Origin: a virus
DNA length: 55,941 nt
IMG/VR virus record: IMGVR_UViG_3300036715_003593
Location: 1-55,941 of that record
Direction: 5' to 3' (one strand)
Shown here: positions 34,439 through 41,985 of the stretch, piece by piece
Layout of the letters: every line of letters starts with the position of its first letter
Position numbering within the stretch: the first letter of the stretch is position 1
Position numbers and translations under genes: made by a program
The notes under the pieces: model-generated
What the model saw: the letters and a program-made list of their open reading frames with translations, nothing else
What the model was told of the DNA's origin: nothing
Database searches by the model: none

Positions 34439-34783
34439 TTACTGTGCCGGTACTGCTTCAGCTGCCGGTACTGCTTCGGCCTTAGCTTTTTTAGCCTTTG
34501 GCTCTTTTGGTGCCTTTGGTGCCTTTGGTGCAGCCACGATACCGTGGAACTTGCACCAGCGACCAAACTGAGTTGCAGCAGTGGTAATGTTGATACCTTC
34601 GGCTTCAGCTTTGCTCAACACTTCTGCGCGCTTGGCAGGTGCGCCAGCTGTTGCAGAAATTTCATCCGCAATTACCCAGATACGTTCTGTGGCAGTACCT
34701 TTGCCAGGACGGGATACACCATTTTGTTCGATTTTTGGTGCCTTAGGTTCTTTTACTTCAGGTGCTGTGGCGGTTTGTGTCAT
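34439..34783 (-). CDS. Small basic early protein with GIxxxTAxTQF domain
   Basis: The 114-residue product has Ala/Pro/Lys-rich ends (APKAPKAPKEPKAKKAK) around a core IWVIADEISATAGAPAKRAE then EGINITTAATQFGRW. The core recurs in the two neighbours upstream. The basic tails suggest nucleic acid binding. GGAGTTTCAAC precedes the ATG, and a promoter lies at 34842-34868. The gene-free structured region follows its stop. Confidence 0.65.
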   Translation of the reverse strand: MTQTATAPEVKEPKAPKIEQNGVSRPGKGTATERIWVIADEISATAGAPAKRAEVLSKAEAEGINITTAATQFGRWCKFHGIVAAPKAPKAPKEPKAKKAKAEAVPAAEAVPAQ

Positions 34784-34841
34784 GTTGAAACTCCTTATTT
34801 ATTGTTTATGAAATATCGTTTTTGCTTACTACGGATTGGAT

Positions 34842-34868
34842 ATTATAGACCTACCTAACAAAGGTCAA
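34842..34868 (-). promoter_or_regulatory. Sigma70-type promoter before the 34439-34783 gene
   Basis: On the minus strand TTGACC (34868-34863), 15 bp, TATAAT (34847-34842). The spacing is short, but both boxes are good and the location is intergenic, 59 bp before the ATG. Confidence 0.55.
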
Positions 34869-34886
34869 GATCCAAAATTTGTTCTT

Positions 34887-35489
34887 TTAGATCCCAGTGA
34901 TAGTTTTCTTCCACTTGGCGAATTGTGTAGCAGCCGTGGCAGAATTGATTCCAGTTGCTGCACATTCTTCCATCACTAATTTACGATCAGGCATACTGTT
35001 ACCTGCTGCCTGATAAAGCCGGTCTGCAATTTCCCAGACTTGACCGGTGACACCTTTTGCTTTTGGTCGCTCTGCTTGCGGAGCAGGAATCCGACCTCCT
35101 TCAGTTGAACTGGGAGGAGGTACGGAGCCTGAATCGTTTATGGCAAGGGATGTCCACAATTCCGCTACTTTCGCAATCAGGTCATCTAGCGACTCAGTAT
35201 CGGTCTGGAACTTCTTAGCCAACTCAAAACACCCTTGTGCAAGCTCGTGATAATCCTCTGGAGGGGTTTGACCGCCAGATAATTGATAATACAAATACTG
35301 AAGTTGTAATTTATAAAGTTTCGAGAAGCTGCGCCCTTCCAAAGGTGGGGCAATCACTTGACGACCGGCAGCTTTCAAAATATATCCGCGGTGTACTGCC
35401 CTGCGGATATCTGTTATATAAAGCAGTTTTATTTCCACAACATTGGTGACATCCAGAATCATATACCAGTAAACAGCAGCTGTGCTCAT
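34887..35489 (-). CDS. Two-domain early protein with C-terminal GIxxxTAxTQF domain
   Basis: The 200-residue product has an N-terminal mixed domain (MILDVTNVVEIKLLYITDIRR, GRSFSKLYKLQLQYLYYQL) and a C-terminal domain VWEIADRLYQAAG, then CAATGINSATAATQFAKWKK. It is preceded by GGGAGAATGAA. It stands between two other proteins of the same domain family. Function is unknown; the N-terminal half matches nothing I recognise. Confidence 0.6.
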   Translation of the reverse strand: MSTAAVYWYMILDVTNVVEIKLLYITDIRRAVHRGYILKAAGRQVIAPPLEGRSFSKLYKLQLQYLYYQLSGGQTPPEDYHELAQGCFELAKKFQTDTESLDDLIAKVAELWTSLAINDSGSVPPPSSTEGGRIPAPQAERPKAKGVTGQVWEIADRLYQAAGNSMPDRKLVMEECAATGINSATAATQFAKWKKTITGI

Positions 35490-35525
35490 TTCATTCTCCC
35501 AAAGAGGTTTCCCCCTTTCGTTTAA

Positions 35526-36200
35526 TTATTTAGATTTGGCTTCATTAGCAAGACGGGTTGCTTCTTCTTCCTTGCAAACGCTTAACCATGCTTGATACTG
35601 GGTACGGGCAGTATAGTAAGCTATACCTTGTTTAACGCATTCTGCTAGAACTGCGCCGCGCTTAACCAGTGGGTTAGCAGCCTTCATATCTATTGCGATG
35701 CCCCATACGGTTTTGCAAGGATTTTCGATTGTGGAAACGTGGGTGATCGGTGTGCTGGATTTCTTGGCACTATGATTAAACGACCAATCACATTGGTGAC
35801 AACCACCAACCGTATCCTCGTTAATAATGCGACCCATACTGGCATTTGAATTTTCAGCTTCACCTTGATACAATTCAGTCGAACCGCATTTTGGGCAGCA
35901 AGCGTGACCTTCTTCATTTATTGCGAAGTCGTCCAAGTTAACTTCTTTTTTTGCAGCTTCCGCAGCTTCGAGGGCGGCGAGCAGGTCAAGGGCGGTTTTC
36001 TTAGCTGGAACTTGTTGATCAATTATTTCAAACTCGATTTCAGATTTGTTTTTAACTGATCCAGCTAATCCGGTTGCTTTAGCTTCGCGAGCTAACGTAC
36101 GACTTTTATAGCTACCGACAGCACAGTCTTCGTTGACAATAACCCATGAATCTGTTTCCAAGAGAAGGGCGAAAGCTGCTGTGATTTTAACTGTTTTCAT
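35526..36200 (-). CDS. Early zinc-ribbon protein with C-terminal GIxxxTAxTQF-type domain
   Basis: The start at 36200 (MKTVKITAAFALL) follows AAGGAGCTTC; longer frames lack a ribosome site. The 224-residue product has an N-terminal beta domain (residues 1-60), then a zinc ribbon at about 100-142 (CCPKCGSTELY and GGCHQCDW). The C-terminal domain is TVWGIAIDMKAANPL, then CVKQGIAYYTARTQYQAW. It is driven by a good promoter at 36260-36288. A DNA- or RNA-binding regulator is plausible. Confidence 0.6.
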   Translation of the reverse strand: MKTVKITAAFALLLETDSWVIVNEDCAVGSYKSRTLAREAKATGLAGSVKNKSEIEFEIIDQQVPAKKTALDLLAALEAAEAAKKEVNLDDFAINEEGHACCPKCGSTELYQGEAENSNASMGRIINEDTVGGCHQCDWSFNHSAKKSSTPITHVSTIENPCKTVWGIAIDMKAANPLVKRGAVLAECVKQGIAYYTARTQYQAWLSVCKEEEATRLANEAKSK

Positions 36201-36259
36201 TTTGAAGCTCCTTATAATGTGGTTGTTGTATCGATCAGGTTCTCCCAATCGATGTACCC

Positions 36260-36288
36260 ATTATAAAGATGCCCTATCGGGTTAGCAA
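36260..36288 (-). promoter_or_regulatory. Sigma70-type promoter before the zinc-ribbon early gene
   Basis: On the minus strand TTGCTA (36288-36283), exactly 17 bp, TATAAT (36265-36260), followed by GGGTAC. The -35 overlaps the end of an inverted repeat (36286-36294 with 36342-36350). Confidence 0.75.
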
Positions 36289-36350
36289 CAGGTTTCTCAT
36301 CTATTTTCAATAAAAAGTCTTCTTTTTAGATCCTTTTCACTAACCTGTTG
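36286..36350 (-). repeat. Nested inverted repeats upstream of the promoter
   Basis: CAACAGGTT (36286-36294) pairs with AACCTGTTG (36342-36350), 9 bp perfect. Inside it TAAAAAG-TCTT-CTTTTTA (36311-36328) forms a 7-bp A/T hairpin. On the minus strand the inner hairpin ends in TTTTTA and may terminate upstream transcripts. The outer arm covers part of the -35 box. Confidence 0.55.
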
Positions 36351-36352
36351 AA

Positions 36353-36553
36353 CTAAAACGGAATATCGTCTTCCCAACCTGCGCCGCATGAATAAAGAAT
36401 GATTTCAATAGGCGGGACAACGTTATATTTAAGGCATTTAGTGCTGGCAGATAACATCTGTGAACAATTGGCACAACTCTTTAATTCCCCATTGCGAATA
36501 AATGATTTAATAATAAATGTTGCAGCTTCTTGGTTAGTCATCTTGCGGTTCAT
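36353..36553 (-). CDS. Small cysteine-rich (zinc-finger-like) protein
   Basis: I favour ATG 36553 (MNRKMTNQEAAT); ATG 36541 is an alternative, and both overlap the helicase 3' end. The roughly 66-residue product has SCANCSQM, a lone Cys in TKCLKYN and SCGAGW, giving four Cys that could hold zinc. Similar small proteins follow helicases in other phages, but I cannot name it. Confidence 0.5.
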   Translation of the reverse strand: MNRKMTNQEAATFIIKSFIRNGELKSCANCSQMLSASTKCLKYNVVPPIEIILYSCGAGWEDDIPF

Positions 36554-38228
36554 GTTCGGCCTCATTGTATATGTAAGAAAGAATTTCATCATACTTGTGC
36601 GTCTGTCCACTCTTCAACCAGATTCGGACATGGGTGGGAGTACGTAAACCGTTTAACAGCTCAAATGCTTCTGCAGTGGTATCAGGAGGAGGTATATCGG
36701 TACGCTCCCGCCATAAATCCCGAGCCTTCTTTCTGGCAAAGCCTTCGTGCTCCAAACATAAGTATCCATGGAATACTCGAAGCCCGCAATAATAGCTGAT
36801 CTTAATAGAAGGGGGTCGGTCTGCTTTATCATAGCGAGTATAGGTAACCCTATCCACTTTAAAGGTCTCGGTAACCGGTGCCGCGCTTGCGTTTGCTGCG
36901 ATCAATACATCTGTGCTGGCTGAGTTTACAATCTTAACCTGACGAGGAAACTCATGGCCACAGTTAACACAGAACCTAACGCTGGCATGATTGTAAACTC
37001 CGCAAGCATCGCAAACCTTGACCGGTGCCATCCCGCCGCCTTTGTCACCTTTAGTCTTAGGAAGTACCACATCATTAATTGGACCGAGCCTTTTAGTATT
37101 GCTAGCGAAGTCCAGAACTAAGCAATGCTGCTTGGAACTATTAGCTATGGCCTCCAACCGCCCTTCTTTTGTACCCAGATCATATCCCTTGACGTAATTT
37201 GGTCGCGTGCCCCTGCCGAGCATTTGGACCCATAGCGAAGGCGATTGAGTGGGTCGAAGCATACCAATCAAATCTACAGGAGGGTGATCGAAACCGGTTG
37301 TCAGGATTCCATTGTTTACTATGGCGCGGTATTTGCCTGATTTATAATCAGCCAAATTGGCATCTCGTTCACCCCCAGACATTTTAGAATGCACATAGGT
37401 GGATGCTATTCCCATTCTATTAAGCATTTCGTTTACATGGATAGTGTGCTCGATACCAGAAGCAAAGATTAACCAGCATCTGCGATCTTCTCCGAATTCG
37501 ATCATTTCCTGAACCGCGGCAGCGGTCACGCCATCTATGTCAACAGCTTGTTGGAGCTCATTCTGTTTATACTCCCCACCTGATTTGTGGACACCTGAAA
37601 CATCCAACTCCGTTTTGGTTCGCTTCGGGATGAGGGGGGCTAGATATCCTTCAGACACAAACCAATTGAATGCTTCGAGGGTAGTGGCATCAAAGCAGAT
37701 ATCCGTAAACAGGCCACCTGGATCAGTAAGCATACCCTGTCCGAGCCTGTAATGAGTGGCGGTGAATCCGATCACTTTCAAATATGGGTTAATCGCTTTG
37801 AGGGCGTTTATTATTTTTCGATATTGGGTACTCTCAGAAGGGGATACCAGATGGCATTCATCAATGAGCAATAAATCCACCCTACCGAACTTCGCAAGGT
37901 CTTGTTTAGCGACCGACCCGACTCCACCAAAGGTAATCGGAAAACTAGATTCTTTTCGTTTAAGACCTGAAGAATAAACGCCAGCGGGAGCAGTCGGCCA
38001 AATTGCTAGAAGTTTATTTAGATTTTGTTCGATTAATTCTTTGGAGTGAACCAACTTCATAATTCGGGTGTATGGATACTGTTCGAAAGCCTGGCGGATG
38101 AATTCTGCAATCACTATGCTTTTACCCACTCCAGTGGGCATGGCCACCACGGGGAATCCACTATTACCTTTTATGAAATAGTCGAAGATGCTTTTTACAG
38201 CAGCATATTGGTACTCACGGGGTTTCAT
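36534..38228 (-). CDS. DEAH-type superfamily 2 helicase with zinc ribbon
   Basis: The 564-residue protein has a Q-like start PREYQYAAVKSIFDYF, Walker A PTGVGKS (31-37), Walker B IDECHLV (DECH 123-126), GFTATHYR, and motif VI QMLGRGTRP. A zinc ribbon CDACG-VRFCVNCG lies near residue 412. The layout resembles UvsW/SSL2-type helicases that remodel forks and recombination intermediates. It overlaps the Cas4-like nuclease by ATGA, so the two probably act together. Confidence 0.8.
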   Translation of the reverse strand: MKPREYQYAAVKSIFDYFIKGNSGFPVVAMPTGVGKSIVIAEFIRQAFEQYPYTRIMKLVHSKELIEQNLNKLLAIWPTAPAGVYSSGLKRKESSFPITFGGVGSVAKQDLAKFGRVDLLLIDECHLVSPSESTQYRKIINALKAINPYLKVIGFTATHYRLGQGMLTDPGGLFTDICFDATTLEAFNWFVSEGYLAPLIPKRTKTELDVSGVHKSGGEYKQNELQQAVDIDGVTAAAVQEMIEFGEDRRCWLIFASGIEHTIHVNEMLNRMGIASTYVHSKMSGGERDANLADYKSGKYRAIVNNGILTTGFDHPPVDLIGMLRPTQSPSLWVQMLGRGTRPNYVKGYDLGTKEGRLEAIANSSKQHCLVLDFASNTKRLGPINDVVLPKTKGDKGGGMAPVKVCDACGVYNHASVRFCVNCGHEFPRQVKIVNSASTDVLIAANASAAPVTETFKVDRVTYTRYDKADRPPSIKISYYCGLRVFHGYLCLEHEGFARKKARDLWRERTDIPPPDTTAEAFELLNGLRTPTHVRIWLKSGQTHKYDEILSYIYNEAEHEPQDD

Positions 38229-39154
38229 TGTGCTGACTTAATAACAGGATTCATTTCCCAGAAATCACATTCCGCGCGCTGCTCTTCCGGTGTTAAGATT
38301 TCAGAATCTCCGGCAAGTTTGGCAACCGGATGAACGCATGCCCACTTACCTTCATCCAATATCCGACTCGATATACAAGTGCGGCAATTTTTAACCGGCA
38401 ACATGTCTAGGTGGCAGAGCTTAATATGCGAGCAGAACTTACACTTAAAGAAGCCAGGAGTGTTCGAGATACGAGGAGGTGGAGTAGCCGAATCTATGAT
38501 CATGGCGGAGCGATCCAAGTATCTTTGATATTGAGTGGGATCGAAAGGGATGAGCTCGGCATGCAACTCATCCGTATTCTTATTCACCGCCATATAGAAC
38601 GCCCAAGTCAGACTATTCTTCCCCATATAGATATTCATCTGGGTTACATGCTCCGGCTTGGCAACACGAACGCCGTCCGCAACCAACTTAACGAAAGATT
38701 TTTCTCCGTGAGTTTTAAATTCAGTTATGGCAGCAAGACCTTCGGGGAGGTCCGGAATACCGACTGCTACCCCGTCCATTGATCCACCGAAATGCCCTCT
38801 GTGGCCATTAATTCGAAATTGCTTACCATTGGCGTCTATTTGCCACACTTGGCAACCGATTAGCTTTAACAAGGCTACCATCTTGGGCTCAGCCAGGTGC
38901 CCAGTATTAAATAGTCTTAACATGCGGCCGTCGAATCTTTCGAGGGTGCACCAATGGAAGGAAAACCAAAGTTCACGTGCACATTCTCTACCAATTAACG
39001 ATGCACCCAAGTGATTGCGGAAGTCTTCTTCTTTGGTCGAATAGGCATCTGAAGCAGTGGGCATCAAGTCTTTCAATAACCCGCGATACTTGGCGCCCTG
39101 ATCTTTAATTAAAGCGGCCTCAATGGCAGCTAACGTTTTAGTTGCAATTTGCAT
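38225..39154 (-). CDS. Cas4/RecB-like PD-(D/E)XK nuclease
   Basis: The 309-residue protein has SLIGRECARELWFSFHW, the active-site pair GGSMDGVAVG and ITEFKTHGEKS (D...ExK), and QMNIYMG as the QhxxY motif. Cysteines at KCKFCSHIKLC and NCRTC could hold an iron-sulphur cluster as in Cas4/AddB nucleases. The role is probably in recombination and DNA end processing with the adjacent helicase, Sak4-like ATPase and DUF669 protein. GAAGGA precedes the ATG, just after a structured leader. Confidence 0.75.
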   Translation of the reverse strand: MQIATKTLAAIEAALIKDQGAKYRGLLKDLMPTASDAYSTKEEDFRNHLGASLIGRECARELWFSFHWCTLERFDGRMLRLFNTGHLAEPKMVALLKLIGCQVWQIDANGKQFRINGHRGHFGGSMDGVAVGIPDLPEGLAAITEFKTHGEKSFVKLVADGVRVAKPEHVTQMNIYMGKNSLTWAFYMAVNKNTDELHAELIPFDPTQYQRYLDRSAMIIDSATPPPRISNTPGFFKCKFCSHIKLCHLDMLPVKNCRTCISSRILDEGKWACVHPVAKLAGDSEILTPEEQRAECDFWEMNPVIKSAQ

Positions 39155-39171
39155 AGCTATTCCTTCGTTAT

Positions 39172-39311
39172 AGTTTAGTGAGGACTCCGAACCTTGTGTA
39201 CCTTAGTCGATCCGGCTACTGAGCTCTCGGCGATCTCAAAGTCCCACCCGTCAAGCTAGTGGCTTATTTATCCGGAGCCCTCACTAAACTGCCCTTCTCA
39301 TAAAAAGGCAG
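39172..39311 (-). promoter_or_regulatory. Structured RNA leader upstream of the Cas4-like nuclease gene
   Basis: AGTTTAGTGAGGRCTCCG arms at 39172-39189 and 39273-39290 form an 18-bp stem with a single G-U pair, closing an 83-nt internal region with smaller hairpins (AAGC/GCTT, CCAC/GTGG). A second hairpin (39289-39311, CTGCC/GGCAG with A/T-G extension) abuts it. The stem ends 18 nt before the nuclease ATG, next to the ribosome site ACGAAGGA. This could be a riboswitch-like control, an RNase III site or a stand-alone small RNA. It is not a tRNA. Confidence 0.55.
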
Positions 39312-39320
39312 GCTGTTACT

Positions 39321-40070
39321 TTATGCTGCAGGTGCTGCTGGTCTTTGAGCCCAAGGTGGTACCTCTGATGGGGCTTGAGGGGCTACTGGGGCTACTGGTG
39401 CCGGTACTGGGGCAATCGGGGCTACTGGTGCCGGTGCTGCTGCCCACGCTGGTTGTGCTGGTGCCTGCGGGGCTACTGGGGCTACTGGGGCAATCGGGGC
39501 AATCGGGGCTACTGGTGCTGGTGCCTGCGGGGCTACTGGGGCTACTGGTGCCGCTACTGGGGGTTGCCAGGCAGGGGCAGCAGGTGGTGTCCAAGCTGCG
39601 GCTGGTGCAGCAGGTGGCATTCCAGCAGGTGGCATTCCAGGAACCACAACAGTGGTGGCTGCTTGAATTGCCTTATAACCTTTAACCTCGTTACTGGCAT
39701 CATACATATTGCCATCTGGACCTTTACCAGCAGCACGCATTCCCACTTTAACTTGCAGTGGGATGTTATGTAACTGAGCACTGTCTTGAACTTGAATAAC
39801 GCCGGTGGCATGGCAAATAGCTGACAAGGCAGCGTAAGCGATTTCCTGAGCAACCGGATTCTTGTTTTGCAGATTCAAGTTGGTAAAGATTTTGCGTTTT
39901 GCAAACTGACCATCGAGGATGGTGAATTCACAAGCCAGATAGCTACCGTCCGCGGCAGTAGTCGGTTTCATTTCTGAAGCGGTCATCATCATGTTATACC
40001 AGCCTGCCGGAATTACTTCCATGGGTTGTTGCGGTGCTACGTTAGTTGAATCAAAATTAAGTATAGCCAT
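39321..40070 (-). CDS. DUF669-like ssDNA-binding protein with long Pro/Ala tail
   Basis: Residues 1-140 match DUF669 (MEVIPAGWYNMMMTASEMKP, YLACEFTILDGQFAKRKIF, NPVAQEIAYAALSAICHATG). DUF669 proteins act as phage ssDNA-binding partners of Sak4-type recombinases. Residues 143-249 are a low-complexity tail of APVAP-type repeats ending SEVPPWAQRPAAPAA, comparable to flexible SSB tails. A GAGACC-TC-GGTCTC hairpin (40091-40104) precedes the ribosome site ACGAAGGAG. The order with the Sak4-like gene is standard. Confidence 0.7.
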   Translation of the reverse strand: MAILNFDSTNVAPQQPMEVIPAGWYNMMMTASEMKPTTAADGSYLACEFTILDGQFAKRKIFTNLNLQNKNPVAQEIAYAALSAICHATGVIQVQDSAQLHNIPLQVKVGMRAAGKGPDGNMYDASNEVKGYKAIQAATTVVVPGMPPAGMPPAAPAAAWTPPAAPAWQPPVAAPVAPVAPQAPAPVAPIAPIAPVAPVAPQAPAQPAWAAAPAPVAPIAPVPAPVAPVAPQAPSEVPPWAQRPAAPAA

Positions 40071-40118
40071 TTTTAATACTCCTTCGTTATGAGACCTCGG
40101 TCTCGGTTAATAAAACTG

Positions 40119-40958
40119 TTAAATGTCGCGATTGAAGTAATCCAAACCACTTGAATTATACACCTCATGAGCTAACGAATTCCACCCTCCAGTCTTTGGA
40201 ATTGAGATGTCATTGAGCATTCCATAGCGGTTGCCGGCAACAAAGCCAGGTGTTCTATTTACACCCAGAATGCGACCTTTGTTGGCAGAGATGCCCCTCA
40301 TTAAAGACTTGCCTTCCACTTCAGCTACAAATAAAGGCTCATGTAAGAAACCGATCAAGTCTGCCCACTGAGTCAACATTTCGCGCTTACCGTGAGTCTT
40401 TTGGTTCTTAGGGGAATGTAACAACAAGTCCCAAGTGTCGAACTCACCGAAAGCTGGATCCATAACCTTGGCAGCAAATACGTGACAGGTCAAGATGATG
40501 TTAATCCCGCCATGCGTGGCAAGCCAGTCACATTGTTGCAAGAAGCCATGGAAAAGCTCGTTGGAATATTGATAAGCCTTTCCATATCCCCCGAGTGCGC
40601 TTTCCATAGTTAGGGCTTTCTTGTTTCCTTTACCATAGGTCGGATCAGCTTGGAGCACTGCGTCATGGATCATACGCTCCAAAGCGGTGGCACTATCAAA
40701 TACCAACGTCTGGTAAGGGAACTCGCCCGTTTGAACCTTGGCAACGATCTCACCTAAAAGAATCATCAAGTCACCATATGTGGTCAACAATGGGGTCTTG
40801 TTAACTACAACGCCAGCAAAGCCCTGTTCGAGAGGTACCAGCAAGGCACGTGGAGCATTGCATGCCAAAGTGGTTTTACCCACTTTCTCAATACCAGAGA
40901 TGACGGCTCGAATGCCGACCTTCTGGTTACTGCTGTTTACATAGTCGAGAATTCCCAT
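40119..40958 (-). CDS. Sak4-like RecA-fold ATPase (recombinase)
   Basis: The 279-residue protein has Walker A SGIEKVGKTT (21-30), Walker B YQTLVFDSATALE and a conserved NIILTCHVFA strand, as in AAA_24/Sak4 proteins that promote single-strand annealing and recombination. CGGAGGTTAATC precedes the ATG. It lies beside its likely DNA-binding partner, the DUF669 protein. A replicative helicase loader is a less likely alternative. Confidence 0.75.
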   Translation of the reverse strand: MGILDYVNSSNQKVGIRAVISGIEKVGKTTLACNAPRALLVPLEQGFAGVVVNKTPLLTTYGDLMILLGEIVAKVQTGEFPYQTLVFDSATALERMIHDAVLQADPTYGKGNKKALTMESALGGYGKAYQYSNELFHGFLQQCDWLATHGGINIILTCHVFAAKVMDPAFGEFDTWDLLLHSPKNQKTHGKREMLTQWADLIGFLHEPLFVAEVEGKSLMRGISANKGRILGVNRTPGFVAGNRYGMLNDISIPKTGGWNSLAHEVYNSSGLDYFNRDI

Positions 40959-40960
40959 GA

Positions 40961-41197
40961 TTAACCTCCGACGAGGTCAAGAACTGCACAGTTGGTCATA
41001 ACACTATGGAGACCTGATTCCAACGCTGAACCAGCTTTTAAATAAGCATCTCTAGCCTCCATGAAATCGCGATCTGCTTGGATTTTAATATCCTGAGTAA
41101 TACGCAGGTTTTCAGCTGCCTGCTCACAACGGATTTGAAGAGCACCCAGATCCGTTGTGTTTGCTTTTGATACGGTCTTACGTTTCGATTTAGACAT
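40961..41197 (-). CDS. Small basic helical early protein
   Basis: The 78-residue product begins SKSKRKTVSKANTTDLG, is mostly a helical hairpin (LQIRCEQAAENLRITQDIKI, MEARDAYLKAGSALES) and ends hydrophobic. AAGGAGAAACAAG precedes the ATG. It is separated by 2 bp from the Sak4-like gene. The function is unknown. Confidence 0.55.
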   Translation of the reverse strand: MSKSKRKTVSKANTTDLGALQIRCEQAAENLRITQDIKIQADRDFMEARDAYLKAGSALESGLHSVMTNCAVLDLVGG

Positions 41198-41225
41198 CTT
41201 GTTTCTCCTTATTAAAGTTTACAAA

Positions 41226-41450
41226 TTAGAACGACCATGACCCCGACCATGACCGCGACCATGACCATGACCATGACTGTGACCCCGACAGTGACCATGA
41301 CCCCGACCGTGACCGCGACCGCGACCATGACCGCGACCGCGACCATGACCCCGACCGTGACCCCGACCGCGACAGTGACCCCGACAGTGACCCCGACAGT
41401 GACCCCGACAGTGACCGTGACCATTGTTCTCGCAACATAATGGCGTTCAT
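41226..41450 (-). CDS. Low-complexity Ser-X dipeptide-repeat ORF, doubtful gene
   Basis: The ATG at 41450 overlaps the stop of the upstream gene (TAATG), as in coupled genes. After MNAIMLREQW the product is a run of SR, SG, SL and SW dipeptides to its end, encoded by the hexanucleotide array. The start context is good, but the sequence could equally be non-coding repeat. If made, it is an RS-like disordered protein, very unusual in a phage. Confidence 0.3.
   Translation of the reverse strand: MNAIMLREQWSRSLSGSLSGSLSGSLSRSGSRSGSWSRSRSWSRSRSRSGSWSLSGSQSWSWSWSRSWSGSWSF
41233..41424. repeat. Hexanucleotide tandem array, 32 units of GACNNN
   Basis: The plus strand reads GACCAT, GACCCC, GACCGC, GACAGT, GACCGT and similar six-base units without interruption from 41233 to 41424. 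The first two bases never vary and the third is always C. Higher-order periods such as GACCCC-GACAGT repeat at the right end. All reading frames give dipeptide repeats (Asp-X, Ser-X, Val-X, Thr-X). Confidence 0.9.
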
Positions 41451-41791
41451 TACTTTTGGCTCCGAGGAAGATCTTTCTTCAACTCACACATATCCAGCAG
41501 AGCACCGCGATTGATATATACCGGCAATCCTTCAGGGTAAGGCTCGCACTCTCTAACCGACCCATTTGCTACAAACTGCATGAAACGATCGGTTTCTGGA
41601 ATCCAGGAGCAGTCAACAAGTATCAGATCGCTTTCGGTTACTTCTTGCAGCCGACCTGTATAAATCATAGTCACTGTGCGTACAATTACATTCTTGCCAA
41701 CCGGATAATTGCTTACGACTTGCGCCGGAGCAACAATGCTCATGGCTAGTATTTCACGCAATTGCTTAAGAGTTAAATCTTCAATGTTCAT
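41450..41791 (-). CDS. Hypothetical early protein
   Basis: The 113-residue protein begins MNIEDLTLKQLREILAMS (a short helical unit), then shows a beta barrel-like middle (KNVIVRTVTMIYTGRLQEV, SDLILVDCSWIPETDRF) with similarity in style to SH3-like phage proteins of the HU/RNA-binding kind. GGAGAAACAAG precedes the ATG. I cannot assign a function. Confidence 0.55.
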   Translation of the reverse strand: MNIEDLTLKQLREILAMSIVAPAQVVSNYPVGKNVIVRTVTMIYTGRLQEVTESDLILVDCSWIPETDRFMQFVANGSVRECEPYPEGLPVYINRGALLDMCELKKDLPRSQK

Positions 41792-41804
41792 CTTGTTTCT
41801 CCTT

Positions 41805-41984
41805 TTAGTATGTTATTAAATCTATTACCCAATCGGGTTCAAGTCCGAATTGTTCCATCAAAATCTTTTCCGGATCGGCACCGGCAGCAACTTGTTCTCT
41901 TGCCCAGTTAACTGCTTCTTCGGCATCTGCGCGAGATAGATGATCACGTTTCATCAATACCTCAAACAATTGATCGCTTGTCAT
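41805..41984 (-). CDS. Small acidic early protein (59 aa)
   Basis: This short reading frame starts at ATG 41984, two bases before the stop of the upstream gene, and ends at TAA 41805-41807. The product (MTSDQLFEVLMKRDHLSRAD, then AEEAVNWAREQVAAGADPEK and a tail) has helical, acidic, gene-like composition. Its position fills the only gap between two tightly packed genes. Function unknown. Confidence 0.6.
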   Translation of the reverse strand: MTSDQLFEVLMKRDHLSRADAEEAVNWAREQVAAGADPEKILMEQFGLEPDWVIDLITY

Positions 41985-41985
41985 A

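Noticed and set aside
34346-34858. Long plus-strand ORF rich in Cys/Phe opposite the 34439-34783 gene
   Set aside because: It is antisense to a minus-strand gene with a good ribosome site and a recurring domain; its composition mirrors Ala/Lys codons on the other strand, and it has no credible start.
39172-39290. Possible tRNA
   Set aside because: The closing stem is 18 bp, far longer than a tRNA acceptor stem, and no T-loop GTTCRA motif or CCA is in the right place.
39323-39773. Plus-strand ORFs of Gly/Leu/Tyr repeats
   Set aside because: They are shadows of the Pro/Ala repeat tail of the DUF669 gene on the minus strand.
41233-41424. CRISPR array
   Set aside because: The period is six bases with no spacers; it is a simple tandem repeat.
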